This document shows, piece by piece, positions 60,434 through 64,000 of a stretch of 64,000 nt of DNA. The notes beneath the pieces are model-generated. The model saw only the letters and a list, made by a program, of their open reading frames with translations. It was not told the origin of the DNA and made no database searches. A program made the translations under genes and the position numbers. Within the stretch, counting starts at the first letter, position 1, and each line of letters begins with the position of its first letter. The DNA lies in NCBI RefSeq assembly GCF_900142715.1, contig NZ_FRBX01000005.1:310001-374000 (forward strand), written 5' to 3'. This stretch comes from Flavobacterium pectinovorum. GTDB taxonomy: Bacteria > Bacteroidota > Bacteroidia > Flavobacteriales > Flavobacteriaceae.

Positions 60434-61135
60434 ATGAATAAAAAAATTCAACTTCAAGATTTAGGAAGTAAAGATTATAAATCGACCTGGGAATATCAGG
60501 AAGAACTTTTTAAAGACATAGTCGACTTAAAAATTAAAAATAGAAGAGAGGAACTAGAATTAGAAACTCCAAATTATTTATTGTTTGTCGAACATCCGCA
60601 TGTTTATACTTTGGGTAAAAGCGGAGATCTTGAAAACTTGTTGTTAAACGAAAAACAACTTGAAGCAAAAGGAGCAACTTTTTATAAAATCAATCGTGGC
60701 GGCGATATTACCTATCACGGACCGGGACAAATTGTAGGTTATCCTATTTTAGACTTAGAAAATTTCTTTACAGATATTCATAAATATTTACGTTTTCTTG
60801 AAGAAGCTATCATTCTGACTTTAGAAGAATATGGTTTAAAATGTGGCAGAAGCGAAGGCGAAACCGGAGTTTGGCTAGACGTAGGAACTCCGTTTGCACG
60901 CAAAATATGTGCGCTTGGCGTGCGTGCTTCACGCTGGGTTACAATGCACGGATTTGCTTTAAACGTAAATGTTGATTTAGGGTATTTTGACAATATCATT
61001 CCGTGTGGAATTCGCGGAAAAGGTGTTACTTCCTTACAAGTTGAACTTGGCGTAGAAAAAGTTGACGAAGACGAAGTAAAATCTAAAATTGTAAAACATC
61101 TGACTGAATTGTTTGAAGCTGAATTTGTTAAATAG
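60434..61135 (+). CDS. lipB: Octanoyl-[ACP]-protein octanoyltransferase LipB
   Basis: 233 residues. FVEHPHVYTLGKSG, NRGGDITYHGPGQIVGYPI, ICALGVRASRWVTMHGFALN and NIIPCGIRGKGVTSL are the LipB signature motifs; the catalytic Cys is in IPCGI and the Lys/His partners in KICALG and YHGPG. It transfers octanoyl from ACP to lipoyl domains, the first step of lipoate formation. It starts five bases after the third lipoprotein gene. Confidence 0.97.
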   Translation: MNKKIQLQDLGSKDYKSTWEYQEELFKDIVDLKIKNRREELELETPNYLLFVEHPHVYTLGKSGDLENLLLNEKQLEAKGATFYKINRGGDITYHGPGQIVGYPILDLENFFTDIHKYLRFLEEAIILTLEEYGLKCGRSEGETGVWLDVGTPFARKICALGVRASRWVTMHGFALNVNVDLGYFDNIIPCGIRGKGVTSLQVELGVEKVDEDEVKSKIVKHLTELFEAEFVK

Positions 61136-61152
61136 TTTCAAAAAAATAAAAT

Positions 61153-61974
61153 ATGGGAAATGCTGAAGAAAATAACAATTATAGAATTGATGTTCCTTCA
61201 GTATTTTCAACTGTTTTTTCTCATTTTTACTTCGCAGAAAATAAAACAGTTTTTCCAATAACAAAAACATTATTGCCAAGTTTTCAGACTATTTTGGTTT
61301 TTAACTTCGGTACAAAATCTTTTTTAAAATCAAAACAAAATACCGTTTTACAAGTGGAGAAATGCATTGTTTTAGGACCAATAAAACAGGCATTTGATTA
61401 TACTTTAGAACCTGATTCTGAAATTTTAGTGGCAAATTTTAAAGAAGATGCTTTTTACAGATTCTTCGGAAATGCGCTTTTAACGCATTCTTTACCCATT
61501 CATCCCGATGCTTTAATAGCTCAAAATTGTTTTGATGTTTTATGGGAAAAATTAAAAATAATTCCCAACACAAAAGACCGTGTTGATTATATCTTAGAAT
61601 TTTGCAAACCATATTTAGGAGAGCAAAATGCGACAACAACACTTTTGGCTGATTTTAAAGAAGAATCTTTAAATCCGATAAAAGCAATTGCTTCACAGAT
61701 AAATCAAACGGAAAGAAATATTCAGCTTCATCAAAAGAAATTTTTTGGCTATACAATTAAAGAAATCAGTCGCTACGAACGTTTTTTGAAAGCGGTTGAT
61801 CTCATTCAGAAAACTTCAGATAATAACGAAAAAAAAGATTGGCTTTTGATTGTAGAACAATGCGGTTATTACGATCAAAGTCAGTTGATTCATGATTTTA
61901 AATATTATATGAACATCTCGCCAACAAAATTCTTAAAGTTTCAAAGCGATATCTGCAGTTCAAAAGGTACTTAA
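61153..61974 (+). CDS. AraC family transcriptional regulator
   Basis: 273 residues. N-terminal ~150 residues form a ligand or cupin-like domain (LVFNFGTKSFLKSKQNTVLQ...). The C-terminal AraC DNA-binding domain has IASQINQTERNIQLHQKKFFGYTIKEISRYERFLKAVDLI and WLLIVEQCGYYDQSQLIHDFKYYMNISPTKF, with the two helix-turn-helix units recognisable. It ends 78 bases before a reductase gene in the same direction, which is its probable target. Confidence 0.9.
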   Translation: MGNAEENNNYRIDVPSVFSTVFSHFYFAENKTVFPITKTLLPSFQTILVFNFGTKSFLKSKQNTVLQVEKCIVLGPIKQAFDYTLEPDSEILVANFKEDAFYRFFGNALLTHSLPIHPDALIAQNCFDVLWEKLKIIPNTKDRVDYILEFCKPYLGEQNATTTLLADFKEESLNPIKAIASQINQTERNIQLHQKKFFGYTIKEISRYERFLKAVDLIQKTSDNNEKKDWLLIVEQCGYYDQSQLIHDFKYYMNISPTKFLKFQSDICSSKGT

Positions 61975-62052
61975 GCCGCTTTTCGTTTTCTTACAATTGT
62001 ACCCAAACATTGCGTTTTACATTTGTCATGTAATCTTTAAAAAATAGAAAAC

Positions 62053-62634
62053 ATGAAAAATTTAATTGTTTATGCGCATCCAAATCCGGCTAGTTTAAAT
62101 CATTTCTTAAAACAAACTATTGTCGAAAACCTTGAAGAATCGGGACAAGAAGTTATTGTTCGCGATTTAAATGAATTGAATTTTAATCCGGTGCTTTCTT
62201 TAGATGATATGAACGGACAAAGAATGGGACAAGTTGTTAATGATGTAAAAATCGAACAGGATTTTATAACCTGGGCAGACCGCATTATTTTTGTTTATCC
62301 AATCTGGTGGACAGGAATGCCGGCTGTAATGAAAGGTTATATTGACCGTGTTTTTAGTTACGGATTTGCATATAGATACGATCAGGGAATTCAAAAAGGA
62401 TTATTGGCTGGCAAGAAAGCAATCATCATCAATTCGCACGGAAAATCAAACGCAGAATATGCCGAAAGTGGCTTGGATAAAGCTTTGGCTTTAACATCTG
62501 ATACTGGAATTTTTAATTATTGCGGATTCGAAATTCAGCAGCATTTTTATTTTGATAAAGCAGATCGCGCTTCTTCAGAAAATATTTCAGAATGGGAAAA
62601 TCAGATTATATCTTTTTTAAACGAAAATAAATAA
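62053..62634 (+). CDS. NAD(P)H-dependent oxidoreductase (flavodoxin fold)
   Basis: 193 residues starting MKNLIVYAHPNPASLNHFLK, the flavodoxin-like phosphate loop. FVYPIWWTGMPAVMKGYIDRVFSYGFAY is the active-site signature of NQO/MdaB-type quinone reductases. It should use FMN or FAD to reduce quinones or related electrophiles. The AraC regulator upstream probably controls it. It converges on rnhB; the stop codons are five bases apart. Confidence 0.92.
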   Translation: MKNLIVYAHPNPASLNHFLKQTIVENLEESGQEVIVRDLNELNFNPVLSLDDMNGQRMGQVVNDVKIEQDFITWADRIIFVYPIWWTGMPAVMKGYIDRVFSYGFAYRYDQGIQKGLLAGKKAIIINSHGKSNAEYAESGLDKALALTSDTGIFNYCGFEIQQHFYFDKADRASSENISEWENQIISFLNENK

Positions 62635-62639
62635 GCTAG

Positions 62640-63299
62640 TTAGAATTCTAACTCCAATTGATCCGGCAAAAGTCTGAAACTCATTCGGTGGTATTTTGTA
62701 GTTCCGTATTTTCTAATAGCGTCCCGATGTTCTCTGGTAGGATATCCTTTATTTTGTTTCCAGTTGTACATCGGGAATTCTTCATGAATTAAATCCATGT
62801 ATTCATCACGATAGGTTTTGGCTAAAATAGAAGCGGCTGCAATACTCACGAATTTTGCGTCTCCTTTTATAATACTTTGGTTTGGAATAGATTTTAATAA
62901 ATCTATTTCATCTTTCGAAAATTGTTTTCCAAAAGTATTCTTTAAACCTAATTTTGCATTAAGCGATCTGTTTCCATCCACAATAATATATTCCGGACGC
63001 TGGTTTAATTTTAAAATACATTCCTGCATTCCTTTCATTGATGCATTTAGAATATTGATTTCATCGATTTCTTCTGCATGAAGATGTGTTACAGAATAGC
63101 AAACGGCATGTTTCTCGATAATAGGTTTTAAGTGAAACCTTATTTTTTCAGACAATTGTTTACTGTCATTTAAAAATTCATGCTCAAAATCTGCCGGTAA
63201 AATTATGGCAGCAGCAGTTACCGGACCAGCCAGACAACCACGGCCAGCTTCATCAGTACCAGTTTCTAAAATAAATCCGGAGAAATTTTTTGCAAGCAT
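62640..63299 (-). CDS. rnhB: Ribonuclease HII
   Basis: 219 residues. Catalytic acids lie in GTDEAGRGCLAGPV (Asp, Glu), YIIVDGNRSL (Asp) and AKTYRDEYM (Asp). It removes RNA from RNA-DNA hybrids and starts ribonucleotide excision from DNA. Length is standard. It is divergent from the porin gene, sharing a 170-base control region. Confidence 0.96.
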   Translation of the reverse strand: MLAKNFSGFILETGTDEAGRGCLAGPVTAAAIILPADFEHEFLNDSKQLSEKIRFHLKPIIEKHAVCYSVTHLHAEEIDEINILNASMKGMQECILKLNQRPEYIIVDGNRSLNAKLGLKNTFGKQFSKDEIDLLKSIPNQSIIKGDAKFVSIAAASILAKTYRDEYMDLIHEEFPMYNWKQNKGYPTREHRDAIRKYGTTKYHRMSFRLLPDQLELEF

Positions 63300-63419
63300 T
63301 TATTTAAATTTTCAAAACACAATATTATAAAATTTTTGCCGAAAATTTTCGTTCTTTAACTTATTGAAAAAGCAGTGGTATAAATTGAAGTGTTTTTTTA
63401 TTTATACGTTTTTATCTTT

Positions 63420-63427
63420 TACCTTTG
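63420..63427 (+). promoter_or_regulatory. -7 promoter element of the putative porin
   Basis: TACCTTTG, the same sequence as ahead of era and der, 43 bases before the ATG. Confidence 0.65.
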
Positions 63428-63469
63428 CCTGACAAATTTTGCCAAAATAATTATATATAAAGCTATCAA

Positions 63470-64000
63470 ATGAGAATATTCTTTTTTCTATATCTATTAG
63501 TCGTACCCGCCTTATTGTTTTCTCAAGAAAAAAAAAATGCGTCTAAAAGCAATTTAGATATGAATACAAAATACACCAGTATTACCGATACGCTGAAAAA
63601 AAAACAAGCAAAAATTGCTAAAATCGAACAGTATCAAATTTATACTTTAGAACACGATACTACTTATGCTGATACTTCCTTAACATTAAAAAGTGCTTAT
63701 AAACAAAATTATCTTCGCAAGGACAATTTCGGACTTTTGGAATTTCCCAACATTGGACAACCTTATAATACTTTACAATACAGTTTAACTGATTTCTCGC
63801 CATATCCTGAAATCGGTTTTAAAGCAAAACATTTTAGTTATCTTGAAGTTAGTGACATTAGATATTATTCGGTTGCGACACCTTTTACAGAGTTGTTTTT
63901 TAATACGACTATTAATAAAGGTCAGAACGTAGATTCGTTTATTACGCTGAATACTTCCGAAAATCTAAATTTTTCTATTGCCTACAGAGGTTTACGTTCT
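63470..64000 (+). CDS. Putative porin (N-terminal part, runs off the window)
   Basis: ATG 63470 opens a frame that stays open to the window edge (177 codons). Signal peptide MRIFFFLYLLVVPALLFSQ. The mature start has LRKDNFGLLEFPNIGQPYN and KAKHFSYLEVSDIRYYSVATPFTELFFNTTINKG, then LNTSENLNFSIAYRGLRS. This is the pattern of the large putative-porin family of Flavobacteria, which is predicted to be an outer-membrane barrel. It is divergent from rnhB. Confidence 0.85.
   Translation, partial: MRIFFFLYLLVVPALLFSQEKKNASKSNLDMNTKYTSITDTLKKKQAKIAKIEQYQIYTLEHDTTYADTSLTLKSAYKQNYLRKDNFGLLEFPNIGQPYNTLQYSLTDFSPYPEIGFKAKHFSYLEVSDIRYYSVATPFTELFFNTTINKGQNVDSFITLNTSENLNFSIAYRGLRS

Overview
The window is AT-rich Bacteroidota DNA, most likely from a Flavobacterium or close relative. 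Supporting signs are TAnnTTTG -7 promoter elements ahead of many genes, a T9SS-type C-terminal sorting tail on a GH30 enzyme, TonB-dependent receptors with carboxypeptidase-like N-terminal domains, DUF2490/GSCFA/DUF4136/DUF5522/DUF4230 proteins, and the weak Shine-Dalgarno context typical of the phylum.

Layout. 1-72 is the end of an M13-like peptidase gene. 166-4450 is an accessory block next to an initiator tRNA. It holds four hypothetical genes and a decayed gene, three of them followed by ~125-bp imperfect palindromes resembling integron attC sites. A ~50-bp direct repeat that includes the tRNA acceptor end and its terminator bounds the block. 4.6-7.2 kb carries the ribosome-assembly GTPases era and der. 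7.3-14.3 kb carries an outer-membrane beta-barrel protein, a DUF2490 protein, and a TonB-dependent receptor preceded by a short Cys-rich upstream ORF and an Rrf2 regulator. 14.4-17.7 kb is a minus-strand cluster (M23 peptidase, MerR regulator, LemA, two TPM-domain proteins). 18-23 kb has alaS and an ABC exporter, separated by a fold-back repeat. 22.8-25.9 kb has two paralogous lipoproteins flanking an astacin-like metalloprotease with a lectin-like tail. 26-35 kb has a GSCFA protein, the tamB/tamA-like envelope pair and a DUF4230 protein. 35.5-45.1 kb is metabolic: aromatic amino acid hydroxylase, truncated hemoglobin, GH30 glycosidase, ilvA with an Ile-codon attenuator, and hutU. 45.6-54.9 kb has two 2-hydroxyacid dehydrogenases, a small run of membrane protein, PLP enzyme and muramidase, hemL, and duplicated Spy/LTxxQ-like proteins. 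55-64 kb has lysS, three tandem paralogous lipoproteins, lipB, an AraC regulator, a flavodoxin-fold reductase, rnhB and the start of a putative porin.

Most of the window is ordinary core genome. The most notable non-coding content is: (1) the cassette-like array at the tRNA; (2) a 37-codon Cys-rich leader ORF between an Rrf2 gene and a TonB receptor; (3) a 19-residue leader with eight Ile codons plus a terminator in front of ilvA; and (4) several dispersed palindromic repeat families in the intergenic spaces. There are no rRNA operons, CRISPR arrays, transposase or integrase genes in the window.
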